From: Phytoactinopolyspora alkaliphila
GTDB lineage: Bacteria > Actinomycetota > Actinomycetes > Jiangellales > Jiangellaceae
Reading direction: 5' to 3'
Length of the DNA stretch: 64,000 nt
Assembly: GCF_010550695.1 (NCBI RefSeq)
Contig: NZ_JAAGOB010000005.1
Location: 59,547-123,546, forward strand
The number at the start of each line of letters is the position of its first letter. The first letter of the stretch is position 1. This document shows, in pieces, positions 32,508-40,676 of the stretch. The translations under genes and the position numbers were made by a program. The notes beneath the pieces were generated by a model, which saw only the letters and a program-made list of their open reading frames with translations, was not told the DNA's origin and searched no databases.

Positions 32508-32915
32508 TCAGGGACGCTCCTCCAGCGCGACGGCTCGTCCGCGCACCGTGGGTCCGGCCGCGGAACCGAATGGGATAGGTGCGGCGACCGTGGTGCGGAC
32601 CTCGATGGTCACCTTGCCCGCGGCCCTCCGGACGTCGATCACCGCGTCGTCCGGCGCGACGGCTTGTGCCAATGCCCGGACGGTGTCCGGATCCTCGCCA
32701 CGGGCGGCCGCGCGGGCCGCCTCCCGTGCCGCGTCCGTGCACCGCAACTGAGCCGAGGCCAGGCCGAGCCCCCAGACGGCGGTGATCAGCACGAGAGCGA
32801 GCGCCGGCAGGGCCGCCGCCAGCTCTGCGGTGACCATGCCGCGCTGCCCACACGGGTCGCCGCGGGCCGGGCGCCGGCGGGTGAAGGGCCGCCGGCGCAT
32901 CTCCGGGCTCGTCAT
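32508..32915 (-). CDS. tadE: TadE-like pilus-assembly protein
   Basis: 135 residues. A basic N-terminus (RRRPFTRRRPARG) is followed by GMVTAELAAALPALALVLIT, a TadE-type pseudopilin signal with Gly before Met and a Glu at +5. The rest is a small extracytoplasmic domain. The ATG overlaps the stop of the DUF4244 pilin gene (ATGA). It is a minor pseudopilin candidate of the Tad machine. Confidence 0.88.
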   Translation of the reverse strand: MTSPEMRRRPFTRRRPARGDPCGQRGMVTAELAAALPALALVLITAVWGLGLASAQLRCTDAAREAARAAARGEDPDTVRALAQAVAPDDAVIDVRRAAGKVTIEVRTTVAAPIPFGSAAGPTVRGRAVALEERP

Positions 32916-33097
32916 CCGCCGAAGATCGAGAAGGCGCGCTTGATGACCTCCTCGAGCATGTTCCGGACCGGCTCCGAGCTGAGGAGCTTGTAGAGGACAC
33001 CACCGAAGCCACAGGCGGCGACGGTTCCGACGGCGTACTCGGCCGTGGACATGCCGTGTTCGTCGCGGCGGCGAAGTCGGGTGATGACGGTGGACAT
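32912..33097 (-). CDS. Flp-like pilin (DUF4244)
   Basis: 61 residues. A short basic leader ends in EHG, followed by MSTAEYAVGTVAACGFGGVL: cleavage after Gly15 with Glu at +5 and Tyr at +6 matches Flp prepilins. The rest is one hydrophobic helix and a short tail. It is the probable major pilin of this locus. GGAGGT lies just before the ATG at 33097, the strongest ribosome site of the operon, which fits high expression. Confidence 0.92.
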   Translation of the reverse strand: MSTVITRLRRRDEHGMSTAEYAVGTVAACGFGGVLYKLLSSEPVRNMLEEVIKRAFSIFGG

Positions 33098-33254
33098 AGG
33101 ACCTCCTGTATCCGGCAGCCGGCCGGTGCGGAGCCCGCGTGTGCGGCGCTGAACCCAGACTCTCCGGCGAAGCGGCCGGATCACAGGGCCGAAGCAGCAG
33201 TGGTGGACAACTCGCCGGTGCAATTCCTGGCTGTGGATAACCAAGGCCCCGGCG

Positions 33255-34064
33255 TCAGGGGATACCGATACCGGAACTGACAATCAGCGGGACGATGCCG
33301 AGCAGCACAAATGCCGGCAGAAAGCACAAGCCCAGGGGTGCGGCTGCTCTGGCGCCCACTGCGCGGGCGCGCGCCTCGGCGGACCAGCGTGCCGCCTCCC
33401 TGCCGTCCTGGGCGACCCGCTGGAGCGCGTGCACCGGCGAGACGCCCCGGATCACGGCGGAGCCCAGCGCACGTCCGAGGGGTTTGAGAGCCGGGTCCGC
33501 GGCGAGCCCGGACCACGCTCGCGCCGGATCCGAACCGATCCGGGCAACGGCGGCGGCGGTCGCCAGAGCGGAGCCCAGCGGACCCCCGAGAGAGCGGCCG
33601 ACCTGTTCGGCCGCGTTGACGGGCGGGCAGCCGGCGCTGATCGCTGCCGCCAGGAGATCAGCTGCCAACGGCAGCATCGCTCGCATCCGCTCGCGCTCCC
33701 GGCTTCGCGCTGGGGGCTCGATGCGTCCCAACCCGAACCAGGCGCCGACACCCGCGGTGACTCCGGCCGCGGCGCCCGCGGTGCCTCCGACGAAGATCGC
33801 GGCACCGATACCGGCGGCGACGGCCGCCACTACGCGACCCCGGTGGGAACCCAGCAAGCCATCGCGGTCTGCCACGCCCGATCGTTCCGTCCCGGTCGAG
33901 CCGACCTGAGAGCTCCGCGACGTCGGGGAGCCCGAACGGGTGTGCCACCGCCCTGGCTCCCCTAACTGGTGGCTGACGCGTGCGAGCCGCGCCCGCGCCG
34001 GGCGTGGACCGCTGGCGACGAACGCGGCGAGTGCCGCCGTGAGCATGGCGACGACGGTCAGCAT
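33255..34064 (-). CDS. tadC: Type II secretion system F-domain protein TadC
   Basis: 269 residues with three to four hydrophobic segments and a cytosolic T2SSF domain (MLPLAADLLAAAISAGCPPV, then APLGLCFLPAFVLLGIVPLI at the end). It forms, with TadB, the inner-membrane platform of the Tad pilus. ATG 34064 is preferred by homology; the frame extends upstream without coding character. A 157-bp gap separates it from the pilin gene, probably holding the pilin's own promoter. Confidence 0.9.
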   Translation of the reverse strand: MLTVVAMLTAALAAFVASGPRPARARLARVSHQLGEPGRWHTRSGSPTSRSSQVGSTGTERSGVADRDGLLGSHRGRVVAAVAAGIGAAIFVGGTAGAAAGVTAGVGAWFGLGRIEPPARSRERERMRAMLPLAADLLAAAISAGCPPVNAAEQVGRSLGGPLGSALATAAAVARIGSDPARAWSGLAADPALKPLGRALGSAVIRGVSPVHALQRVAQDGREAARWSAEARARAVGARAAAPLGLCFLPAFVLLGIVPLIVSSGIGIP

Positions 34065-34098
34065 GGGGGTTTCCGGCAGGGCCAGGTGTTCATGGCGA

Positions 34099-34941
34099 TC
34101 ACCGCTGCCACGGTGTCGAGACGGCGAGCCGTGACGTCCGGGCCACCCATCCCATTCCGGTGCCGATGAAGACCAGTGCGCCCAGCAAGCAGGCCAACCC
34201 ATATGGATTGGTCAGCAGGAAGCTGATCGGCGCTCCGCCGCCGGTGGAGAACAGGAGCAGGGTGGCCACGGGTAGCAGGGCCAGGAGCCGTGACGTGGAC
34301 CGGACCGTGGCGAGCTGGCTCTCTGCCTCTCTGCGGGCGCTCGCCTCGGTGCGCAGAGTGTCGGTGACCGCCGTGAGTGTGGAGGACAACCCCGCGCCAG
34401 TTTGGTGAGAGACCTCCCACGCCGCCGCCACCGCCGAGAGGGACTCCGCGCCCGGCTGCGTGGCTGCCTCGCGCAACGCGGCCACGGGGTCGCTGCCGAC
34501 AGCGGCCCGTCCGGCGGCCGCGCCGAAGAGATCCGGCCATTCCTGTGCGGCCCAGCCCAGCGCCCGGTCCGGAGGTACGCCGGCACGCAGTTCACCGGCC
34601 AGAGCCAGGCATGCGTCGGCGACGTCGGATTCCCGCCCACGGCGGGCGACACGGCGACGTGCCCTGGCCCGGACGAGCAGCATGGCTGGCGGGGCCGTGG
34701 CCCCGAGAATGATCGCTCCAGGCGGGGCAAGCACCGCGCCGACCGTGGCGCCGACGAGACCGGCTGACAGGAGCCGCGCCGCCGTGCCCCGCGGTACCCA
34801 CGAGAAGCGTGACCGGCGAGCGGATGCCGGAGCCGGAATGCCGAGCCGGCTGGTGAGCAGTCCCGCCCGGTGGTGCGGCCAGAGCGCGGCCGCCAGCGCG
34901 CCCGTGAGGATCGCGAGAAACGTCGTCATGGACGTCGTCAT
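34099..34941 (-). CDS. tadB: Type II secretion system F-domain protein TadB
   Basis: 280 residues; N-terminal helix, a pair of helices at about 55-85, a T2SSF domain (ACLALAGELRAGVPPDRALG; AAWEVSHQTGAGLSSTLTAV) and C-terminal helices. It is the partner of TadC in the membrane platform. The ATG at 34941 overlaps the tadA stop (ATGA); a second ATG lies four codons on. Confidence 0.9.
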   Translation of the reverse strand: MTTSMTTFLAILTGALAAALWPHHRAGLLTSRLGIPAPASARRSRFSWVPRGTAARLLSAGLVGATVGAVLAPPGAIILGATAPPAMLLVRARARRRVARRGRESDVADACLALAGELRAGVPPDRALGWAAQEWPDLFGAAAGRAAVGSDPVAALREAATQPGAESLSAVAAAWEVSHQTGAGLSSTLTAVTDTLRTEASARREAESQLATVRSTSRLLALLPVATLLLFSTGGGAPISFLLTNPYGLACLLGALVFIGTGMGWVARTSRLAVSTPWQR

Positions 34942-36116
34942 GGAGCGCACCCGCGCTGAGCGAGCTTGGCGCCGAGCTCGCCGTGACCCGGTCCCTCGAT
35001 GACGCTTCCGTCCGGCATCACGGTGAAGGCGGGCCGGGGCTCCAGCCATCCTGCCCCGGATCGCGCCAGCACGTCGACCTCCGCCAGTCTCCGGTGCCCC
35101 GCACGGGTGCGGACGAGATGCACCAGGACGTCCAGGGCCGCACCGGCCTGGGCGTGGACGGCCTCCCGGCCGAGGCCGGCCGCGATCCCCAGGGCTTCGA
35201 GCCGAGCCGGTACGTCCTGGGCGGAGTTGGCATGCAGCGTTCCGCACCCGCCCTCATGCCCCGTGTTCAGGGCCGCTAGCAGATCTACGAGTTCGGCCCC
35301 TCGTGCTTCACCGACGACGATCCGGTCCGGCCTCATCCGCAGCGCCTGGCGGACCAGCTCGTCGAGACCCACCAACCCCACGCCCTCGACGTTGGACCGC
35401 CGTCCTTCGAGCCGGACGACGTGCGGATGCGCCGGCCGAAGCTCGCTGGAGTCCTCCACCACGACGATACGTTCGCGGGGATCGGCGACGCCCAGCAGCG
35501 CACTCAAGAATGTGGTCTTGCCCGTGCCGGTGCCGCCGGATACGAGGAAGGCCATCCTGGCCCGCATGACGGCGGTCAGCCACGGCGCTATCCCCGACGG
35601 CACGCTGCCACATTCGACGAGGTCATCCAGGGAGAACGCGCTGCCCGCCGGAACACGTAGCGAGATCAGCGGCCCGTCCGGAGCCACGGGCGGAAGCACG
35701 GCGTGGAAACGTACGCCGCTGGCCAGCCGTGCGTCGACGCAGGGAGAGGCATCGTCGAGCCGGCGCCCTGCCGACGACGCCAGTCGCTGCGCCAATCGCC
35801 GGACCGCTGCTGCGTCACGGAAGCGCACAACGGTCAGCTCCGGCCCATCGCCTCGGTCCAGCCACACCTCGGCGGGCCCGTTGACGAGGACGTCGGTGAC
35901 TCCCTCGCCGCGAAGCAGAGGTTCCAGCGGACCCGCGCCCGTGATCTCGGCCCGCAGGACATCGGTGACCTCCAGCACAGCCGCGTCACCGAGAACGGCA
36001 CCCTCGGCGCGCAGCACGGCGGCCACCCGAGCGGGAGTCACCGGACCTGCGGTAGCCGCGAGCACCGTTCGTACCCGCTCTATCAGGTCCTCGTCGGCGG
36101 AGCCCTTGACTCTCAT
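34938..36116 (-). CDS. tadA: Tad pilus assembly ATPase TadA (CpaF family)
   Basis: 392 residues, VirB11/CpaF-type secretion ATPase. Walker A is GGTGTGKT (194-201), the Asp box VVVEDSSEL, Walker B RIVVGEARGAE and the His box GHEGGCGTLHANSA. It is a cytosolic hexamer powering pilus assembly through TadB/TadC. The start overlaps the ssd stop (ATGA). The N-terminal domain has the common actinobacterial length. Confidence 0.95.
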   Translation of the reverse strand: MRVKGSADEDLIERVRTVLAATAGPVTPARVAAVLRAEGAVLGDAAVLEVTDVLRAEITGAGPLEPLLRGEGVTDVLVNGPAEVWLDRGDGPELTVVRFRDAAAVRRLAQRLASSAGRRLDDASPCVDARLASGVRFHAVLPPVAPDGPLISLRVPAGSAFSLDDLVECGSVPSGIAPWLTAVMRARMAFLVSGGTGTGKTTFLSALLGVADPRERIVVVEDSSELRPAHPHVVRLEGRRSNVEGVGLVGLDELVRQALRMRPDRIVVGEARGAELVDLLAALNTGHEGGCGTLHANSAQDVPARLEALGIAAGLGREAVHAQAGAALDVLVHLVRTRAGHRRLAEVDVLARSGAGWLEPRPAFTVMPDGSVIEGPGHGELGAKLAQRGCAP

Positions 36117-37237
36117 GCCGCACTCACCTGGCGCTCGGACAGGAACTGCTCCACCAGTTCAGTCGCCGCGTGAGCCAATGGTCCCCGCGGATCCAGGCCA
36201 GGAGCCTCACCGCGATCGAGCTGCTCCGACATCCGGCGTTCCGGTCCCATTTGCACCGCCAGCGGAAGGCCGAGCGCAGCGGCTACGTCGGTGCCGCGGA
36301 GACCGTTCGGCGCCGGTCCTCGGCACACCACTCGCACGTCGCCGGTCATCGTGGTCAGCGTGGCCGCGACCCGGGAAGCGGCGGCGACCGCGCGGACCTC
36401 AGCGGGGACGACGAGCAGGACGGCCGTGCATGCCGCGACCGCTTCCTCGGCGGCGGGGTCCAGCCTCCGGGGCAGGTCCAAGGTGACAAGGTCACATGCC
36501 CGGCTCGCGGCAGCGAGGACCACGTGGGCGGACTCCGGCGAGACGGCAAGCAGGTCACCGCGGTCCCAGGAGAGAACGGCAAGGCCGTGCCGTCCCGGCA
36601 GCTCCGCCTGCAGGGCCCGCGCGCTCAGCCGTCCACGGCTGTCGGCCAGGTCCGGCCAGCGCAGGCCCGTGGTGTCCTCGGCGCCCAGCACGAGATCGAT
36701 GCCGCCGCCGATCGGGTCGAGATCCACCAGCATCGCCGAGAGTTCACGCCGCGACGCCGTCACCGCGAGCGCCGTGGCGAGAACCGAGGCTCCGGCTCCA
36801 CCGCGGCCCCCGATGACGCCGACTACCAGGGCGTCGTTGCCTCTGCCCTCGGCGGCATCGGCCAGCCGGTCAGCCAGCCACGCCTCGTCGTCGGGAAGAA
36901 AGACCACATGCTCCGCGCCGATGGCCACGGCGCGTCGCCACACCGTGGGATCGTTGCTGTCGGAGCCGATCAGGTAGACCGCGGGCCGGCGACCGGGTGC
37001 GAGAAACGCCAGAGCGTCGGCCTGATCCTCACCGACCACGACCATCGGGGCCGGGGCCCAGCGGGCGCGTGCCGCGCCGGGGTCGGGCACCACCTCCACC
37101 GCTGCGCCGGCGGCCGCCGCCAACCGAAGCACGTCGTCGAGGAGCTCGTCGTCAGTGGTGACGACTATGGGCTTGGGCGCGGAACCCGCCGGCGAAGAGC
37201 CAGCGTCCCGGACATCGTGGAACTGGGACTGGATCAC
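36113..37237 (-). CDS. ssd: Septum site-determining protein Ssd / TadZ-CpaE-like ATPase
   Basis: 374 residues. An N-terminal atypical receiver-like domain (about 20-125) is followed by a ParA/MinD-like domain beginning VVGVIGGRGGAGASVLATAL. The P-loop is deviant: GGAGAS lacks the lysine of GKS/GKT, as in mycobacterial Ssd (Rv3660c). It probably positions the Tad machine and may influence septum placement. The GTG at 37237 is preferred because GGAGG sits five bases upstream; the GTG two codons earlier overlaps it. First gene of the leftward tad operon. Confidence 0.9.
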   Translation of the reverse strand: MIQSQFHDVRDAGSSPAGSAPKPIVVTTDDELLDDVLRLAAAAGAAVEVVPDPGAARARWAPAPMVVVGEDQADALAFLAPGRRPAVYLIGSDSNDPTVWRRAVAIGAEHVVFLPDDEAWLADRLADAAEGRGNDALVVGVIGGRGGAGASVLATALAVTASRRELSAMLVDLDPIGGGIDLVLGAEDTTGLRWPDLADSRGRLSARALQAELPGRHGLAVLSWDRGDLLAVSPESAHVVLAAASRACDLVTLDLPRRLDPAAEEAVAACTAVLLVVPAEVRAVAAASRVAATLTTMTGDVRVVCRGPAPNGLRGTDVAAALGLPLAVQMGPERRMSEQLDRGEAPGLDPRGPLAHAATELVEQFLSERQVSAA

Positions 37238-37410
37238 GGACACCTCCGAGGTTGAGTCGGTACGTGTCCACGATCAGGCGGTGACGTGTCGCGGGCGATA
37301 CCCGCGAGCGTGATTGTGGATTCAGTGCCGGGCGAAAGTCGTCCTGTGGATGAACAGGCGGGACGCAACCGGCGCCGCAGGAGCGTGCGGAGGACCGCCA
37401 TGGGGATGCG

Positions 37411-37458
37411 GAAAAGAGAGGGCGCGGCCCCCGTCGGGTGGGAGGACGGGGACCGCGC
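37411..37458 (-). terminator. Intrinsic terminator of the 6C RNA
   Basis: On the minus strand GCGCGGTCCCCGTC (37445-37458) pairs with GACGGGGGCCGCGC (37422-37435), 14 pairs including one G-U, around a C-rich loop. The U-rich CTCTCTTTTC follows (37411-37420). Confidence 0.85.
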
Positions 37459-37512
37459 GGACTCGGTCAGGGGGGTGGACCGAGTCACGGCGGCGAGGGG
37501 GTGCCGCCGGGG
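37411..37512 (-). ncRNA. 6C small RNA
   Basis: Two C-looped hairpins in tandem on the minus strand. CGGCGGC/GCCGCCG (37488-37509) closes a loop ACCCCCTC. GACTCGGTC/GACCGAGTC (37460-37486) closes a loop CACCCCCCT with six cytosines. A terminator follows immediately. This matches the actinobacterial 6C RNA. The position also fits: in Mycobacterium tuberculosis the 6C RNA (B11) lies between ssd (Rv3660c) and the HAD gene (Rv3661), as here. The C-rich loops are thought to pair with G-rich ribosome binding sites of target mRNAs. The exact 5' end is uncertain. Confidence 0.9.
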
Positions 37513-37679
37513 GCCATCCTGCCCCATGCTGAGGACTTCGAAACACTCGACATCACCAGATTCTTCGAGAATCTTGCCGACAGGCCGTTCCGGCTGCTGC
37601 TTGAAGCAGCGCGTGAACCCCATATCCTCATAAGTTGTGGGCGAGGACCGCCCGTTCAGCCAGATAGAGATGACGCCAT

Positions 37680-38501
37680 ATGAATCAAACCGGTACGGAC
37701 CAGCTACCCCGGAAAACAGCCGCGTTCTTTGACCTGGACAAGACCGTCATAGCGAAGTCCAGCACTCTAGCGTTCTCCCGAAGCTTCTACCAGGGCGGGT
37801 TGATCAACCGGCGCGCGGTGTTGCGCAGTGCCTACGCACAGTTCGTCTACCTGGTGGGCGGAGCCGACCACGACCAGATGGAACGGATGCGTGAGTACCT
37901 TTCCAGCCTGGTGGCCGGGTGGGACGTCCAGGCGGTCAAGGACATCGTGGCGGAGACGCTGCACACCATCGTCGACCCCATCGTCTACGACGAGGCGATC
38001 ACCCTGATCGAGGAGCACCACCTGGCTGGGCGCGATGTCGTCGTCGTGTCCTCGAGCGGAGCCGAGGTCGTCGAGCCGATCGGGGAGATGCTTGGTGCGG
38101 ACAGGATCGTCGCCACCCGCATGGTGACCGACGAGGGAAAGTTCACCGGGGAGCTGGAGTTCTACGCCTACGCCGAGAACAAGGCCGAGGCGATGCGCAA
38201 GCTGGCCGTGGAAGAGGGCTACGACCTCGAACGAAGCTACGCGTACTCGGATTCGGTGACGGATCTGCCGATGCTGGACACGGTGGGGCACCCGTATGCC
38301 GTCAATCCGGACCGCGCCCTGCGCAAGGCGGCGGCGGAACAAGGCTGGCCGGTCCTCGTCTTCTCCAAGCCGGTAGCCCTGCGTCAGCGCGCCTCGTCTA
38401 TTCGGGAGGCCCCCAAGCCGGCCATCGCCGCCGCCGCGATCGGCGCCGGTGCCGCGGCGGCTGGACTGGCCTGGTATGCGGTCCGTCGCCGTGGACGATG
38501 A
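37680..38501 (+). CDS. HAD-IB family phosphatase with C-terminal membrane helix
   Basis: 273 residues. HAD motif I is FDLDKTVI (Asp18, Asp20), motif II the serine run VVVSSSGAEVV, the motif III Lys probably in ENKAEAMRKL, and motif IV YSDSVTDLPML. This is the SerB/CicA-like HAD-IB group (Rv3661 type). The C-terminal AIAAAAIGAGAAAAGLAWYA forms one membrane helix followed by RRRGR, so the catalytic domain is tethered to the inner face. The substrate is unknown; a lipid-phosphate or phosphoserine role is possible. It stands next to ssd as in mycobacteria. Confidence 0.92.
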   Translation: MNQTGTDQLPRKTAAFFDLDKTVIAKSSTLAFSRSFYQGGLINRRAVLRSAYAQFVYLVGGADHDQMERMREYLSSLVAGWDVQAVKDIVAETLHTIVDPIVYDEAITLIEEHHLAGRDVVVVSSSGAEVVEPIGEMLGADRIVATRMVTDEGKFTGELEFYAYAENKAEAMRKLAVEEGYDLERSYAYSDSVTDLPMLDTVGHPYAVNPDRALRKAAAEQGWPVLVFSKPVALRQRASSIREAPKPAIAAAAIGAGAAAAGLAWYAVRRRGR

Positions 38502-39420
38502 AGAGTCCCTGCCACCCCTCCGGATAGATCGAGAGGAGGCCGAGGGAGGCGCGCCGGGCAATCGGTCGGCGGACAACCGCGGTGCCGCGCGGCAGTGGAT
38601 CGTGGCCGGACTCGCCCTCCTCGTCGGTGTGCTCGTGGGTGTGGTCGGCGTCAATGCCCGCAATGACGCCATCGAGCGAAACCGGGTCGACCTGGTGGCC
38701 GGTGGCGTCGAGCTCGAATTCCTGGGCACGGGCAGCCCGCTCGCACGCGTCCGGATGGGCCTCAACGTGCTGAATCGGGGCTCGCACCCGATCGAGGCCG
38801 TCCAGATGTCCTTGCCAGGCTGGAACGTGGGAGAAGGCGAGGGCTCCGGCGCGGCTCCCACTCTCGAGCCGGACGTGTGGGGCAGGTTCGTTCTGAACAT
38901 GGAACCCGACTGCGACTCGTCGCCGGACGCGGCGGCGATCGAACTGGTGGTCCGCTCGGAAGGAGTGGAGAGCATGGTTGGACTTGACGTCCCGCCTGGG
39001 GCGCCTGGCCCCGTCGATGCGTGGATCTGGGCCTGCGAGGGCTCCGGTCCGCACGACTTGATCAGCATCATGGGTGTGCGTCTCCTCGATCCTGATCCCG
39101 GAGGTGACGTTGTGAGCACTGTGTTCACCGCCAGCACCTTTCAACCGGCGGGCGCATTCGTGACCGGAATCGACATCGAGGCGAACGGCTTCGAAGCCAC
39201 CGTGCGGGACGCGCCGGTGGAGATCCCGGCAACCGGTACATCGGAGCTGACGGTGGTGTGGCGGGTCGCGGACTGTGCGGAGGCGGAGGGTTTCTCCGCG
39301 GTGCACGCTCAGCTGCTCGTGTCCGACCGCCTCGCGAGCGCGCCGCAGGCGGTCGATGTGTGGATGGAGGACGCGGCGCTGATCAGGCTGGCGCAGCTCG
39401 CGGTTCACGCCTGCACTTAG
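38491..39420 (+). CDS. Membrane-anchored four-cysteine protein, family unknown (copy A)
   Basis: 309 residues from the GTG at 38491 (an in-frame ATG at 38476 is possible); it overlaps the HAD stop. A short acidic cytosolic start is followed by one membrane helix at about 36-55, then an extracytoplasmic domain beginning VNARNDAIERNRVDLVAGG. No known domain is recognised. Beta-rich, immunoglobulin-like patterns are suggested by alternating hydrophobics. Four cysteines occur at MEPDC, WACEG, VADC and the C-terminal HACT; the same pattern is found in the protein encoded at 42812-43858. Probably two disulfides and a surface role. Confidence 0.8.
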   Translation: MDDEESLPPLRIDREEAEGGAPGNRSADNRGAARQWIVAGLALLVGVLVGVVGVNARNDAIERNRVDLVAGGVELEFLGTGSPLARVRMGLNVLNRGSHPIEAVQMSLPGWNVGEGEGSGAAPTLEPDVWGRFVLNMEPDCDSSPDAAAIELVVRSEGVESMVGLDVPPGAPGPVDAWIWACEGSGPHDLISIMGVRLLDPDPGGDVVSTVFTASTFQPAGAFVTGIDIEANGFEATVRDAPVEIPATGTSELTVVWRVADCAEAEGFSAVHAQLLVSDRLASAPQAVDVWMEDAALIRLAQLAVHACT

Positions 39421-39469
39421 GCCCTGACCCAGCGGACTCGGTGTGCCGGGCCTTGCCGTGCGAGTGTCG

Positions 39470-39503
39470 ACGATATATCGTGAACCTATCGCGATCGTTC
39501 ACG
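39470..39503. promoter_or_regulatory. Overlapping palindromes upstream of the PadR operon
   Basis: ACGATATATCGT (39470-39481) is a perfect 12-bp palindrome and overlaps a second inverted repeat, CGTGAAC (39479-39485) with GTTCACG (39497-39503) eleven bases apart. The spacer contains TCGCGA. A/T-rich palindromes of this kind in front of PadR genes are usually autoregulatory operators. Confidence 0.65.
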
Positions 39504-39612
39504 ACAGGCACGGCTGGAGATGAGGCTGATGGGTGCGGCGCATGCGATGGGAATGCCGTGGGCAGGTGTCAAGCGTGGCTCCTGCGGCCCGGACGAAGGT
39601 TGGTTCGCGGCC

Positions 39613-40206
39613 ATGACGAGCAGGCGGCACGGTGGCTTCGGAAACTTCGGTCCGTGGTCCATGTTCGGCCACGGCGGCGGCACATGGGGAACACCTTGGC
39701 GTGGCGGACCGGGCGGTCCCCGGCGCGGGCCTAAAGCGCGTCGTGGCGACATCCGGGCCGCCATCCTCGGGGTTCTCTCCGAGCAGCCAATGAACGGCTA
39801 CCAGGTCATCCAGGAGATCGCCGAGCGCAGCCGAGGTGCGTGGAAGCCGAGTCCCGGGTCGATCTATCCCACCCTCCAGCAGCTGGAGGACGAAGGGCTG
39901 GTCATCGCCTCGGAGCAGGGGGGCCGGCGTGCCTTCGAGCTCACCGCTGACGGCCGGGCGTACGTCGAGGCCCACCCCGAGGAGATCGCTGCTCCGTGGG
40001 AGGCCTTTACCGCCGCAGAGGACGACGACAGCGGTTTGGAACCGATGATCGCCCAGGCAGCGGCAGCGCTGTGGCAGATCATGGCCACCGGCAGCGCCGA
40101 TCAGCAGGCACGAGCCCGGGAAGTCCTCGGTGACATGCGCCGGCGACTCTACGGGATCCTCGCCGACGGCGATGACAACGACGACGACCTCAACGCAGGG
40201 GGGTAG
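39613..40206 (+). CDS. PadR-family transcriptional regulator
   Basis: 197 residues from ATG 39613. The first 40 residues are rich in Gly, Phe, Trp and His (GFGNFGPWSMFGHGGG), as in many actinobacterial PadR proteins. The winged helix-turn-helix is at about 45-115 (MNGYQVIQEIAERSRGAWKP then SPGSIYPTLQQLEDEGLV). A C-terminal helical tail ends acidic. ATGs at 39520 and 39529 have some Shine-Dalgarno support but homology favours 39613. It is probably autoregulated through the palindromes upstream and heads an operon with the DUF1707 and Fic-like genes. Confidence 0.9.
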   Translation: MTSRRHGGFGNFGPWSMFGHGGGTWGTPWRGGPGGPRRGPKARRGDIRAAILGVLSEQPMNGYQVIQEIAERSRGAWKPSPGSIYPTLQQLEDEGLVIASEQGGRRAFELTADGRAYVEAHPEEIAAPWEAFTAAEDDDSGLEPMIAQAAAALWQIMATGSADQQARAREVLGDMRRRLYGILADGDDNDDDLNAGG

Positions 40207-40208
40207 CC

Positions 40209-40676
40209 ATGACCACATCTCAGCCTCGGCTGCGCATCGGTGACGCCGAGCGCGATTCCGCCGCCGCGGCACTGAGCGAGCACTACGCGAACGGGCGCCT
40301 CACCAAGCCTGAGTACGACGACCGGCTCGAAGCTGTGTGGGCCGCGAAGTTCAACGCCGACCTCGACGTCGTCTTCACCGACCTGCCTGCCACCGCGTCG
40401 CCGCCGAACCTGGAGCGCCGGGCCGCGGTGCCGCGCGCGGGGCGGCCGGGGTGGCGCATCGGCGGCGCGCGTCTGATCTGGCTGGTGCCGGTGGCGGTCC
40501 TCGCCGCCGTCGTGGCCCTCGGCGTGCTCGGGAACGCGCCGTGGCTGCTGTTCGTCGCCTTCTGGCTTTTCGCCTGCGGTGGCTTCGGTCGGCACCACGG
40601 CGCCGGGCACCGGTTCGGCGCCACACGACGTCTGCATGGCAGGGCAGCACACGGGCACAAGGCTCGGTGGTCATGA
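40209..40676 (+). CDS. DUF1707 membrane protein
   Basis: 155 residues. The N-terminal DUF1707 domain (about 7-60) has RIGDAERDSAAAALSEHYAN and GRLTKPEYDDRLEAVWAAK. Two hydrophobic helices (about 88-125) and a His/Arg/Gly-rich tail follow. The family is widespread in actinobacteria and often paired with PadR regulators; the DUF1707 helix pair resembles part of SHOCT-like modules, and the function is unknown. The gene starts two bases after the padR stop and overlaps the next gene (ATGA). Confidence 0.9.
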   Translation: MTTSQPRLRIGDAERDSAAAALSEHYANGRLTKPEYDDRLEAVWAAKFNADLDVVFTDLPATASPPNLERRAAVPRAGRPGWRIGGARLIWLVPVAVLAAVVALGVLGNAPWLLFVAFWLFACGGFGRHHGAGHRFGATRRLHGRAAHGHKARWS

